From the NCBI RefSeq assembly GCF_048544455.1, contig NC_133536.1:33482152-33546151 (forward strand): a DNA stretch of 64,000 nucleotides, given 5' to 3'. Below are positions 1 through 9,124 of the stretch, one piece after another (position 1 is the first letter of the stretch; every line of letters starts with the position of its first letter). Made by a program: the position numbers and the translations under genes. Below the pieces are notes generated by a model. That model was given only the letters and a program-made list of their open reading frames with translations, was not told the DNA's origin and ran no database searches. The stretch is from Silene latifolia (taxonomy: Eukaryota > Streptophyta > Magnoliopsida > Caryophyllales > Caryophyllaceae).

Positions 1-240
1 CAACGTATTCATCCAACTTATTCATCCAACAAATTAATCTATAACATATGTATATGAACAATAGTAAACAAGTAGCAATCCATGACACCCGTTAGTGACC
101 GGTTCAAAGTTGTAGGGCGAGTTCGCGAGTTTAGGACGTCTTCCAAGTCTTTGCATTAGCTCCTAACAACTCCTACCCGGGTTCATTTTAGTTTGACTCT
201 CTATATTCATTGGGATCACTAGTTACAGGTTCCAAAATCG
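1..240 (-). other. Internal leader of a minus-strand gypsy element
   Basis: No coding sequence is seen here. The stretch lies on the internal side of a minus-strand primer binding site and LTR that follow directly to the right, so it is read as the untranslated leader of a retrotransposon whose body continues left of the window. This is inferred from position only. Confidence 0.4.
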
Positions 241-254
241 TATCTCGGATACCA
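241..254 (-). other. Primer binding site, tRNA-Met-like
   Basis: On the minus strand this reads TGGTATCCGAGATA, close to the TGGTATCAGAGC primer sites used by many plant gypsy and copia elements. A 3-nt spacer separates it from the LTR terminus ending TTACA at 258. Position and spacing are as expected for a minus-strand 5' LTR. Confidence 0.6.
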
Positions 255-990
255 CTTTGTAACACCCCCATACACCAAGGTACCTTACCAACACCACCTA
301 ATGCATGAAAGTGCTACCATCTCGGTTACCCGAGGCAATGTATATTAAGTAGAAAATCAAAGAACGTACTTTAAATAAATAATTTTAAGTGATTACATGC
401 CTAACCAAACTCATAAGAGTACAATACCATGGTTCCAAATCAAAACCAACTAAAGTAAATAAATGTTTGACACAAAAATGGAAGACTTCCAAGTGACTCA
501 TGGTGACTCATGCCCAGCTAATCCCTCGCGCATACAAATCATACCTGCTCAATAACTGCTCACCATCCCCAAATGGATCACCACAATTTTTAAAACAATT
601 AAATGAGGTCAGCTACTGCATACACAATATAAGATAATACAACAATACAAAAATACAATTCTCCAACACCGTCATATCACCAATCACCGAACTAGCCTGA
701 AGGTCTAGTCTTGTCAGATTACGGCCGCAACCATTAATCTGCACTGCCAGTGGGGGACCGCAGTCGTTCCCACCTATGCCCCGCTCATCTTTACCGAGCG
801 AAAACCCATGTTCCTTAATGTGAACATCCCCTCTTGAGGCGGGTTCCACAAGGGGCAAATCAAAGGCGTGAAGCCACTCCAGCAAATGACTCAACTCAGC
901 CAAGGGCGCACCTCGAGAACCACGGGCAAACAACAACAACCAATTACAGAATCAACAATACCAAATCAATTACGATATAATGCCATTAAC

Positions 991-1060
991 CAACAACCAA
1001 CAACCAACAACCAACAACCAACAACCAACAACCAACAACCAACAACCAACAACCAACAAC
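991..1060. repeat. Perfect heptamer microsatellite (CAACAAC)x10
   Basis: Ten uninterrupted copies of CAACAAC, exactly 70 bp, lie inside the LTR. The apparent Q/T/N-rich plus-strand reading frame across it is a by-product of the repeat and is not called as a gene. Confidence 0.95.
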
Positions 1061-1452
1061 CATCTCATAATCATGTAAACAATAACTTAGTTGGAAACCC
1101 TACCTGGAATGCAATCACCACAAGTCGACACAAGCAGCAGATCAATAGTACTCCTCTACGAAATCACTTCATATCAACATATAATCATACAATCATAATC
1201 TAATACCAATAATACTCAAAAAATCCCCAAATCACCCAATTAGGATTTAAACCAAAACTAACGAATCAACATAAAAATTGTAGTAGGATATTACCCACAA
1301 TAAGACGGTGTTAACGGTATAAAGAACTCTGAATCCGATGACTCTAACCCCTTAGATTTAATAACAATGCGGGAGAGGATTCAACGTAGTTTGTTTTCTC
1401 TTGTGAAATATTTGGAATAAAGTAAAAAGTAAAAGAACTGGTGAAAAGTACT

Positions 1453-1652
1453 TTATATAACTTTCTCGCGTTGCTATAAAATCCCAGCCAAAACCCATAA
1501 AAACTAACGTACTCGATCGAGTAAGTGAGGTACTCGATTGAGTAACCTCTACTCGATCGAGTTGCCGCCACTCGATCGAGTACCTACATGCACTACACAC
1601 TCTACAACGTAAAAATGACTTACTCGACAGAGTAAGCCCTACTCAATAGAAT
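1453..1652 (-). promoter_or_regulatory. LTR U3 promoter: TATA box with TCGATCGA palindrome cluster
   Basis: On the minus strand a TATATAA box (1453-1460) is preceded by sites matching ACTCGATCGAGT. TCGATCGA or close variants start at 1513, 1534, 1553, 1572, 1624 and 1643. Neighbouring sites are 19-21 bp apart, except one gap of 52 bp. The cluster lies about 60-190 bp upstream of the TATA box, where enhancer elements of LTRs normally lie. Transcription factor binding is inference. Confidence 0.5.
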
Positions 1653-1683
1653 ACCCAACACCTCATAAATCTGAGGTATTATA

Positions 1684-2204
1684 GTGGGAGATGGCCGAAT
1701 GGTGTGGATTATGATTTATGAATAGAAGTGTTGCATAATTAATTCTGTTATAAATGGAATTGTTTTTGTGATTTAATCATGTGAAATTAAGTTGTTATTT
1801 AATTGTATTGGCATTACTAGAATATAAACTCATATAGTGTTAATAACATGTAGAATTGAATGAATTGGTATATTAAATATGTCAGTAGAAAGCATGTCTA
1901 GCAATATGAGGAACGTGTTACCCCTAATCTAATATATGATTTCTATGATTACAAGTATGTTATACGCTTTTGTTTCAAAATTACAGCTTGATTTGTGGCT
2001 AACGAATAGTAGAAAAGGACAATTGAGTAGTGAGCGATGTGAGATAGGGCGTGAGCTGGACATGTGACTTGGCCGAGTAGATGGCAACTCGACCAAGTGT
2101 TGTTTTCTTTGTATGCAAGAGCGTTAACCTATGCCCTATGATCCTAACTTTCGAATAAGCAGTTATCTTATGTTTTTATTTCCTTTACTCTTAGTACAAT
2201 CAAG
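1684..2204. other. Non-coding stretch between LTR and gag relic
   Basis: No reading frame of note. A pair of motifs related to ACTCGATCGAGT occurs at about 2067-2096 with 20-bp spacing. The stretch may be LTR or leader sequence of the element that supplies the gag relic just downstream. No boundary could be fixed. Confidence 0.3.
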
Positions 2205-2569
2205 ATGCCTCCAAAGAAAGATCTGCTGCTACTACCATGTCCGCTGAAGAGATTAGAGAGATTCTTGAAAATGAATACCGCTTTTACAATTTGCTCTAAA
2301 GAATGTGAATAAGCCTAAGGAGACAGTGGTGGATGCGGCCATGATGAGTGTTGATATTTCTCGTCATAGGCCAAGCAAGTATGATGGGTTAGGTGAGCCT
2401 TCATTGCTCGGAGACTGATGTAGGGATTTTTACAATATCTTTAAATTGTTGAAATGCCCAGTGGAGTTACAAGTGAACCAAGCTTCTTTCTATCTCAAAG
2501 GAAAGGCAGACTTGTGGTGTGGTAGAAACAAAGACATGTCAGATAAGCCTTTAAGGAGAGTGATGAGAT
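2205..2569 (+). pseudogene. gag: gag relic, chromovirus (Tekay-like) gypsy
   Basis: Begins with an ATG encoding MPPKK and is then frameshifted. Further on the frame gives SKYDGLGEPS, a stop where Trp is expected, and then LKCPVELQVNQASFYLKGKA. That pattern is typical of the capsid domain of plant chromovirus gag (retrotransposon gag family). At least one frameshift and two in-frame stops are present. The relic ends abruptly at an LTR-like sequence. It and the RT fragment at 3389-3822 probably come from one plus-strand element that lost the protease region between them. Confidence 0.6.
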
Positions 2570-3388
2570 TGTTATACCCCGTAACTTCTTAACGGTGCAC
2601 TCGGCCTAATACAACAAAATACTCTACTGAGTGGAACTCACTCGATCAAGTGCCTTCTCGGCCTAGAAGAAGTTTCTGTTAGGTGCCACTTGGCCGAGTG
2701 GCGGTGCACTCGATCGAGTGCCTCCGAGAACTCGACTTAATGACTCGGGTCCAGACGCATATTTCACGTGTGGGCTTTGTGTTATTTGGCCTTGGTATAT
2801 ATACTCCCCTTTTCAGTTTTTCTCATTTCACAAACCCTAAAAACTACTCTCTGAACTTCTCCCCACCTCTCTATAATTCTTCCTTCCAAAATTCAAGATC
2901 TACAACTATTAGCGAAGAGTTAGCAAGATTCAACTACTTTTCCTTGATCCTTATCATCTTTTGAGTGACATACTACCTTTACCCTTTTATTTTCGACGCT
3001 TTCATTTAAGACTCAAACCGTAGATATTCGGGGTTTTTATGGGAGTTGTTAAATCGTGATTATTAGTGTTAAAATGGGTAATTAAAGGGTATTAATACCA
3101 GGTTTGGTATTTTATAGGTATATAGGATGTATTGTGATAGTTATTATGTTATTTGTGTAGAATGGCACGGTTTTATGATACGTAATCATGTTGGTTCCGA
3201 GTAGCTATTGGTGTAGGCTAAAAGGTAGGTTTTTACTACTCGGTTTCAATAATATGAATGTTGTATATGTTGATGTTGATGTTGTGGTTAGTCTCACTTG
3301 AATATGGCATTTTCATTATAACATTCTTAGTGGTTAGTTGCATTTTAAAGGGTTATAGTAATGGTTGGGTTTGTATTATAATATGTAA
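2570..3388 (+). mobile_element. LTR-like block between gag and RT relics
   Basis: Starts TGTTATACCCC, a typical start for Tekay-type LTRs. TCGATCGA-type motifs lie at 2642-2717 and a TATA box at 2796-2803, about 226 bp inside, the same layout as the LTR at 258-1683. A CT-rich leader-like tract follows the TATA box. ATGAGA occurs on both sides (2563-2568 and 3389-3394) and could be a target duplication, but the termini do not then read TG..CA. It could be a solo LTR or an LTR left by a deletion. Confidence 0.4.
2796..2803 (+). promoter_or_regulatory. TATA box of the LTR-like block
   Basis: TATATATA is followed within 30 bp by a pyrimidine-rich leader. TCGATCGA-related sites at 2642, 2690 and 2710 lie 80-155 bp upstream. 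Confidence 0.45.
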
Positions 3389-3822
3389 ATGAGAATTATG
3401 GTGAAGCCCAGGGTTAAGATGATTGTAGATATGACTTTAAAGTCATATTTGAGGAAGAGATGTCCTATGATCCTTTTACATGTGAGGGATACTCGCATGG
3501 AGGAGCCATCAGCAGCAGAGATACATGTTGTGGGTTGGTTCGATGATGTCTTTCCGGAGGAGATATCAGGGTTACCTCCTAAGAGGCACATTTATTTCAG
3601 TTTAGAGCTTAAACCAGGGACAAAACCTATATTTAAGACTCCGTACCGTATGGGACCAAAGGAGCTGGAAAAGTTGAAGAAAGAATTGGACAACTTGTTA
3701 GATAAGGGATACATTAGACCTAGCGTATCACATTGGGGTGCGCCTGTTTTATTCGTGAAAAAGGACGACAGTATTAGGTTATGCATTGACTAAAGAGAGC
3801 TAAATCATGTTACCGTGAAGAA
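3389..3822 (+). pseudogene. pol: Reverse transcriptase N-terminal fragment, Tekay/Del-like
   Basis: An open frame of 134 codons carries [18 protein letters not shown], then [38 protein letters not shown] and RLCID. These are the hallmark N-terminal blocks of chromovirus RT: the linker before the fingers, then the fingers. A TAA replaces the Tyr codon after RLCID. The sequence breaks off at about 3822, before the catalytic YVDD, where Ogre fragment C begins. Protease and all later pol domains are absent. Confidence 0.8.
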
Positions 3823-4398
3823 CATCAAAAAATTGTTTTTCCTCTCATGGTAAGTGGAAGTAGTCGACTTGGTCAAAGAACTAGGCCTCCTCATTGATTT
3901 TTGCTCAGTAGGATGCTAAGCTATCGCTTCAGATTTTCCATGATCCGGACACCTGATTGATGATGAGTGTGGAATAGCCGTGGACCCTCATTATCTTGAT
4001 GCCAAGTCTTATGGCTGCTTGTAGGCCGATGAGGCATGCTTCGTATTCGGCGACATTGTTGGTGATGACGAAGTCTAGCTTGACTGAGATCGGAACATGT
4101 TCTCCCTCTGGTGATATTATAAGGATTCCTACCCCGAAGCCTCACAGGTTTGATGTAACGTCAAATATAGGTTTCATGCATCGGTGTCGGCACAAAGGAT
4201 GTCTTCATCAGGAAGTGACCATGTGTCGGTCGTTAGGTCCTCGTTGACGGGATTTTCTGCTAGGAAATCTGCGACTGCCCTTCCCTTGATAACCTTGAGG
4301 GGTACGAATTTGAGATAAAATTCAGATAGCATGAGTGTCCATCTAGACAGCCTTATGTTTAGTACGCCTTTTTCGAAGATGTATTTGACCAGGTCCAT
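3823..4398 (-). pseudogene. pol: Second (archaeal-type) RNase H relic of element C
   Basis: The minus frame gives RLSRWTLMLSEFYLKFVPLK, then KGRAVADFLAENPVNEDL, the connection preceding the second RNase H of Tat-clade elements. The RNase H itself is frameshifted soon after and cut off before its C-terminus by the junction at 3822. The homologous region of D (53302-53994) has an intact frame. Confidence 0.7.
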
Positions 4399-5600
4399 CT
4401 TGGAGTAGATGTCAACCGTGTAGCTGAGAATGTAGTGTCGCAGCTTCTTAGTTGACTAGACCAGGGCAGGGTATGTGTTTTCCATATGCGTGTACCTTGT
4501 CTCACATTCGATGAGCTTCTTGCTGATGTAGTAGATGGTTCATTCTTCGCCGTTGACTTTTGTACTAGCATTGCTCCTATGGCTGTGTTGGTGACAGTCA
4601 AGTATAGGGATAAGGGAATTCCTTATTGAGGCGGCATGATGACAAGAGGTTTGGATAGGATTTCCTTTATCCTGTCGAAGGCCTTCTGACAGTTATCGTC
4701 CCAATCAGTGTGATCAGAGGCGCGGAACGTCTTGAAGATTGATTCGCAAATTATAGTGAGTTTGGCTATGAAGCGGCTGATGTACCGGACTTGACCGAGA
4801 AAACCTCAAATCTCCTTCTTGTTTTTAGACCGAGGCATTTGTTGAAGGGCCTTAATATTAGTACGATCAATCTCGATGCCTCTTTTGTTGACGACGTGTC
4901 CCAGGAGTTCTCCGGAGGTAACCCTGAATGCACACTTTTGAGGATTTAGTCTCATGTTGTATTTCCGAAGGCGAGCGAAGAATATTCGGAGGGCGTTGAT
5001 GTGGCCATTCCGCTGTTTGATTTGAAGATCATGTCATCGACATACACCTCCACCTCCTTATGCATCATGTCATGTAGGAGTGTGGTGGCGGTTCTTTGAT
5101 AAGTTGCTCCGGCGTTGATTAGACCGAAAGGCATGAAAGTGTATAAATATGTACCCCACTGTGTAGTGAATACAGTTTTGTGTATGTCTTCCTCAGCCAT
5201 TTTGATCTGGTTGTAACCAGCATACCTATCTATGATAGATAATAGGGTATGCTCGGCGGTGTTATCCACCAAGATGTCAACATGTGGCAGAGGGAAGTCG
5301 TCTTTTGGGCTTTCTTTGTTTAGATCCCTGAATTCGACGCAAACGCGAATCCTCTCGTCTTTCTTAGGTACAGGAAAATGTTGGCTACCTAGTCAGAGTA
5401 TTCGAACACTTTGATGAATCCGGCTTTGAACTGCTTGTCTAACTCTTCCTTGATTTTCAGGGCGCATTCGGCGCAGCTTTTGTTTCACAGGTTTAGCTCC
5501 GGGCTTAATTGGTATCCCATGCTCTGCAATCTCCTTGTCGATCCCAGGCATGTATTTGTGTCTACGCGGGCCTACGGGGTTCGCTTGGGAAAACAATCAT
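4399..5600 (-). pseudogene. pol: Reverse transcriptase and first RNase H of element C
   Basis: The RT core is readable at 5272-4952: MVDNTAEHTLLSIIDRYAGY, then QIKMAEED and MPFGLINAGATYQRT. The catalytic box YVDD is intact at 5033-5044. Upstream at 5596-5393 lies the RT N-terminus (AEHGIPIKPGAKPVKQKL), interrupted by a frameshift. RNase H follows toward 4400 with several frameshifts. The intact YVDD contrasts with element D, where it is mutated. Confidence 0.75.
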
Positions 5601-6863
5601 TCTGTGTACCAAACATGCGGCCCAGTCATCACCGGGTGGCTTGCGGGAGGTGCAGAAATGAGGTATCTACACTTTGTAGGACCAGGCGAATACGTCCTTG
5701 TATTCGTGTAGGAGGTGGATGAATTGTTGTCTTTCCGAGGGGTCAAGGGTGGTCCTTATCCTAAGTTCTTAAGGAGTTTTATCGGTCCCTACGTTAATAG
5801 GCTCGGTCTCCTCAATGACGGGGGTCTTATCTTCTTGTTTGTCAAGTTATTTGGCAATGTGAGGTGGGTAGTTACTCAAGTCAGATTCCTCATGTTCGTT
5901 CTGAATTGCATTGCAGTTAAAATGAGACGAGTCATAAGAAAATTCACCGTTCATTAAGTCGACTTAAGTGAAAAGCTCGGATAGGACACACATCTCATGG
6001 GTAGTCAGGGCCGACATAGCAGAGGAGGCTGCTCCTGAAACAAGCTCCAGGTTGTTGCCTTGTCCGGGAGTGGGGATGACCCTAGTTGACTCAGCCTCTA
6101 CAGCAGCCATAAGTTTGTGATAAAAAAGTTGAAATGGGACTTTGAGTAGGACATCAGGGGAGCTAGGAACTAAGACAGACTCTAACTCTGACTCGAACTC
6201 AGACTCAGACTCCTTCTCATCTTCACTTCCCTCTTTGAACATCAGGGGTGCTAGGAACTAAGACACTTTTCCTTCAGCGTTGTGTAGCTTTCTCTGGGTC
6301 AGTATAAGTGATTAAGGCGATGGGATCGAACTGGTTGTATTTTGGAGCAATGTTGATGTCCTCAGAGCCAAGGTGCTTGATGTTGTCTTTTCCGAAAAGG
6401 AGACTGACGGGTTGTCCATCCAGGCATGGGGTCGACTCAGATTTGGTCGGCGCAGCTTTGAAGTTGTCGGGGGTGAAGTATCAGTCTTGAAAGCCCTCTA
6501 TGCCCGGGTGTTTGACCTTAGCTACGGAGTTGTAGATTGGATAAGGATAGCCGTTTTAGAGCTTGGATTCTCCCTCGGAGACCAGGTATCCATTGAGAGT
6601 CAGATGGTAGGGACGGAGGATGACTCTGTGCTTTTTGTGTTTTCGTATTAGGAGGTTCATCTCTTGGATGTCTTCAACGGTAGGCTCATAGCCTATACTG
6701 TAGGGAATGTTAGGGACCTTAGGTTATTTCAAGGGAGGCAAGGTGCTTTTCAGCGGATTGAGAGGTAGACCTGAGAAATAACCCTGGCTCATCAAAATGC
6801 GGTTGACTGTGAGGTTGGAAAATGGGTCACAATCAAAGGATGCTGATTCGTCGGTTAGGGCAT
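5601..6863 (-). pseudogene. pol: Protease-RT linker region of element C
   Basis: Matches the corresponding part of D (about 55227-56362) at DNA level but is broken by many stops. A minus frame at 6242-5964 encodes a Ser/Glu/Asp-rich tract, then PFQLFYHKLMAAVEAESTRV. A long poorly conserved linker between protease and RT is usual in Ogre-type elements. No domain is recognised. Confidence 0.5.
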
Positions 6864-7170
6864 TCACAGCTTGGAATCCCCATATCTCGCTATCTCCTCT
6901 TCAATGACCTGAGAGGTTATTCCCTTCTTCATGATAGCCTTGATCGGGGAGGCGGGAATCGTGATTGTTTTCCCGTCGAAAGGGACCCTGATTTTTTTAT
7001 GAAGGGTTGAGGTGACGACCTTAAGGACATGAATCCAGGGGTGTCCCAGAATCATGTTGAAAGAGGCGTCGATGTCGACCACCTGAAAACTCGCTTGTCT
7101 TTCCAAGGGTCCAGTTGCAGTTGTTTAAGAAACGAGTTTTCGGGAGCCTGGGGTTGGGTGTATGTGTCCG
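6864..7170 (-). pseudogene. pol: Aspartic protease C-terminal part of element C
   Basis: The minus frame reads ERQASFQVVDIDASFNMILG, then HPWIHVLKVVTSTLHKKIRV, the C-terminal half of the Tat-clade protease. Compared with D, the region between KQLQ and TGPLERQ is missing, which removes the catalytic Asp segment. The gap is about 417 bp and its ends share TTGC (7115-7118), so the deletion looks microhomology-mediated. Confidence 0.75.
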
Positions 7171-7517
7171 TGCTATATACAAATGGTGTTTCTTGTGGGA
7201 CTCCACCAAACCATCCCTTGTTAAAGTTTGAAATTACGCATCCCCCAAGGATTGGGGTTCTTCCAAATCAAGTTCACCTCGGGTCTCAATAGGTTGACCC
7301 TCATAGAAGAACTTCACTCGTTGTCCATTAACTTTGAAGCACTCACCTTTGTTGTTCTTCAATTCAAAGGAGCCATAGGGAAACACGGTCACTACCTCAA
7401 AGGGTCCCGACCATCGAAATCTGAACTTCTCGGGAAACAATTGGAACCAGGAGTTGAAGAAGAGGACCTTGTCCCCTACACCAATTTATTTCCTTGTAAT
7501 CTTGGAATCGTGCCATT
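7171..7517 (-). pseudogene. pol: Athila integrase C-terminal domain
   Basis: The minus strand encodes RFRWSGPFEVVTVFPYGSFE and then LKNNKGECFKVNGQRVKFFY, the conserved C-terminal module of Athila integrases. The part next to 7517 encodes WHDSK, and its upstream half lies at 38419 on the other side of element T. A stop and a frameshift separate the pieces. Around 7171-7210 the Athila similarity ends and element C begins. Confidence 0.8.
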
Positions 7518-8097
7518 TGTTTGGGCCAAATTCTGCATATTGAGCCGGCAAGGAGATGTCCATCAAGAATTGCATAACGGATTGGGCCAAGTAAAGTAAT
7601 GTCCTTGAGGAGCTCGTAAGCTGAAAGCAAATAAGGAGATCTTAGGGAGAAGAGGAATAACAGGGCTCCGGACAACAAATCATGGGCTGTCGGATAGAAG
7701 AAGCCCAGCTAGACCGGGATACAGCTTTACTTACCGTGCAAGCAACCTAAACCCTATTAGGGTTTAGGTCCTATATATATATAAGACAAAGGAGGAGATA
7801 TATTCATATTGATACACATATAAAAACACGGTGCATTGTGATAGCTAGATTATCGTGCTACCCTACTTGTATTCGTCCTGATATTAAGAGCTATAGTGCA
7901 ATCATTGGATGAGTACCGTCTCTTCCCGCAGTCGTTTCCCACATTGGGTTTTCCGCGTCACCAAATCTCTCGTGTCAATCCTCATTTACGTCTCTATCTT
8001 TTTTACTTAACACTCATACAAACAACATAATACGCATATGACGCATAAGACCACTTTGACCCAATTCAACCTAATTCGGTAGAAAAATACCAAAACA
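7518..8097 (+). mobile_element. LTR of Tat element T, outer copy
   Basis: A 580-bp TG...CA repeat (TGTTTGGGCC to CCAAAACA) matching the 3' LTR at 37837-38418. It is flanked by CCATT (7513-7517) and TCATT (8098-8102), with Athila integrase on both sides, so by itself it looks like a solo LTR in the Athila integrase. The same site and TSD flank the 3' LTR at 38419. A second, truncated copy follows at 8781-9069. Confidence 0.85.
7745..7784 (+). promoter_or_regulatory. LTR promoter: inverted telo-box pair next to TATA box
   Basis: A perfect inverted repeat with 12-bp arms and a 1-nt centre (7745-7769) holds AAACCCTA and its complement TAGGGTTT, the plant telo-box core, back to back. A TATATATATATAA box follows at 7772-7784. 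The same arrangement is kept in the 3' LTR (palindrome 38071-38095, TATA about 38098-38106). Confidence 0.55.
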
Positions 8098-8780
8098 TCA
8101 TTGCACAGTCCGCTCCTTGTAAAGTTTGGCATTCTCATAAGCATCCAACCTCAACTCATCAAGCTCATTAAGTTGGAGGAATCTCTTGTTTCCCGCAACA
8201 TCTAGGTCATTGTTGAGTTCCTTAAGAGCCCATATTGCCCGGTGTTCCAACTCAAGAGGTAAATGACAAGACTCCCCAAACACAAAGCGATAGGGAGTAG
8301 TGCCTATCAGGGTCTTGTAAGCGATACTTAAGGCCCATAGCACATCATTGAGTTTGGTGCTCCAATCTTTTCTAAACCTATTCACCACCCGCTCTAGAAT
8401 AGCCTTGATTTGCCGGTTTGGCACCTCCACTTGCCCATTGGTTTGGGCGTGGTAGGCGAGAGCCACTTTATGTCGGATGCCATATTTCTTGAGTAGAGCA
8501 TAAATAGTGCGTTTAATGAAGGGTAACCCACCATCGCTTATGACGGACCGAGGTACTCCAAAGCGGGGGAATATGTAGTTCTTGAAAAGTTTGGAAACCA
8601 CTCGTGAATCATAAGTAGGGGCGAAGATTGCTTCTATCCACTTAGACAGGTAGTACACCGCAACCAAAATGTATTGGTTGCCAAATGATGACGGAAACGG
8701 TCCCATAAAGTCAACACCCCATACATTAAAGAGTTCCACTTCCAAGATATTATTCAAAGGCAATTCATCACGCCTACCAA
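8098..8780 (-). pseudogene. pol: Athila integrase core, duplicated copy with open 221-codon frame
   Basis: An uninterrupted minus-strand frame (8763-8098) covers the integrase catalytic core. The first Asp is in [13 protein letters not shown], the second in VISDGG and the Glu in [12 protein letters not shown], so the DDE triad is complete. It continues through [18 protein letters not shown] to the insertion point of T. The sequence duplicates 38419-39095 at roughly 90% identity by eye, where the frame is broken. It has no zinc-binding N-terminus or C-terminal domain, so it cannot be a working integrase. Confidence 0.85.
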
Positions 8781-9069
8781 TATTGATACACGTATAAAAA
8801 CACGGTGCATTGTGCTAGCTATATTATCATGCTACCCTACTTGTATTCGTCCTCATATGAAGAGTTAGTGTAATTATTGGAAGGGTACCGTCCCTACTCG
8901 GGGTTGTTTCCCACATTGGGTTTTCCGCGTCACCAAATCTCTCGTGGCAATCCTTATTTACGTCTCTATATTCTTTACTTAACGCTCATACAAACAACAT
9001 AATACGCATATAACGTATAAGACCACTTTGACCCAATTCAACCTAATTTGGTAGAAATATACCAAAACA
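8781..9069 (+). mobile_element. Truncated 5' LTR of Tat element T
   Basis: This is the last ~290 bp of the T LTR, from the ATTGATACAC region to CCAAAACA, and it is followed at once by the T primer site. It lacks U3 and the TATA box. The left junction with Athila integrase falls near 8780 where both sequences share a few bases, so it formed by an illegitimate join. Confidence 0.8.
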
Positions 9070-9072
9070 GTT

Positions 9073-9090
9073 TGGCGCCCACCGTGGGGC
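9073..9090 (+). other. Primer binding site of element T
   Basis: TGGCGCCCACCGTGGGGC starts 3 nt after the LTR terminus. This primer-site sequence is common in plant Tat-type gypsy elements. The matching tRNA is not named here because I cannot check it. Confidence 0.8.
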
Positions 9091-9124
9091 ATATTGGTCG
9101 TCATCTTTAATTACTCAATACAGA

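Larger units (their letters stand above)
258..1683 (-). mobile_element. LTR of a minus-strand Tekay-like gypsy element
   Basis: On the minus strand the block begins TATAATACC (a decayed TG start) and ends GGGGGTGTTACA, next to a primer site. It is about 1426 bp. A TATA-like sequence at 1453-1460 lies roughly 225 bp inside the 5' end, as expected for a U3/R boundary. The LTR holds a perfect heptamer microsatellite and a cluster of TCGATCGA palindromes. The second LTR and target duplication are outside the window, so the right boundary is inferred. Open frames in it are low-complexity or accidental. Confidence 0.55.
3823..7170 (-). mobile_element. Ogre-like (Tat clade) pol fragment C, truncated at both ends
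   Basis: A minus-strand pol segment collinear with element D (about 53490-57170). In element order it holds protease, linker, RT, RNase H and part of the second RNase H. The two copies look like one family, at roughly 85-90% identity by eye. The left end is fused to the Tekay RT at about 3822 and the right end to Athila integrase at about 7170. No LTR or target duplication was found, so this is a rearranged fragment. It carries a private deletion of about 417 bp in the protease region. Confidence 0.75.

Noticed and set aside
868..1203. 111-codon frame rich in Gln, Thr and Asn
   Set aside because: It is the translation of the (CAACAAC)10 array and its flanks inside an LTR.
7228..7678. Overlapping 93-123 codon frames on both strands
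   Set aside because: They cross the Athila-T junction at 7517/7518, so they are chimeric chance frames.
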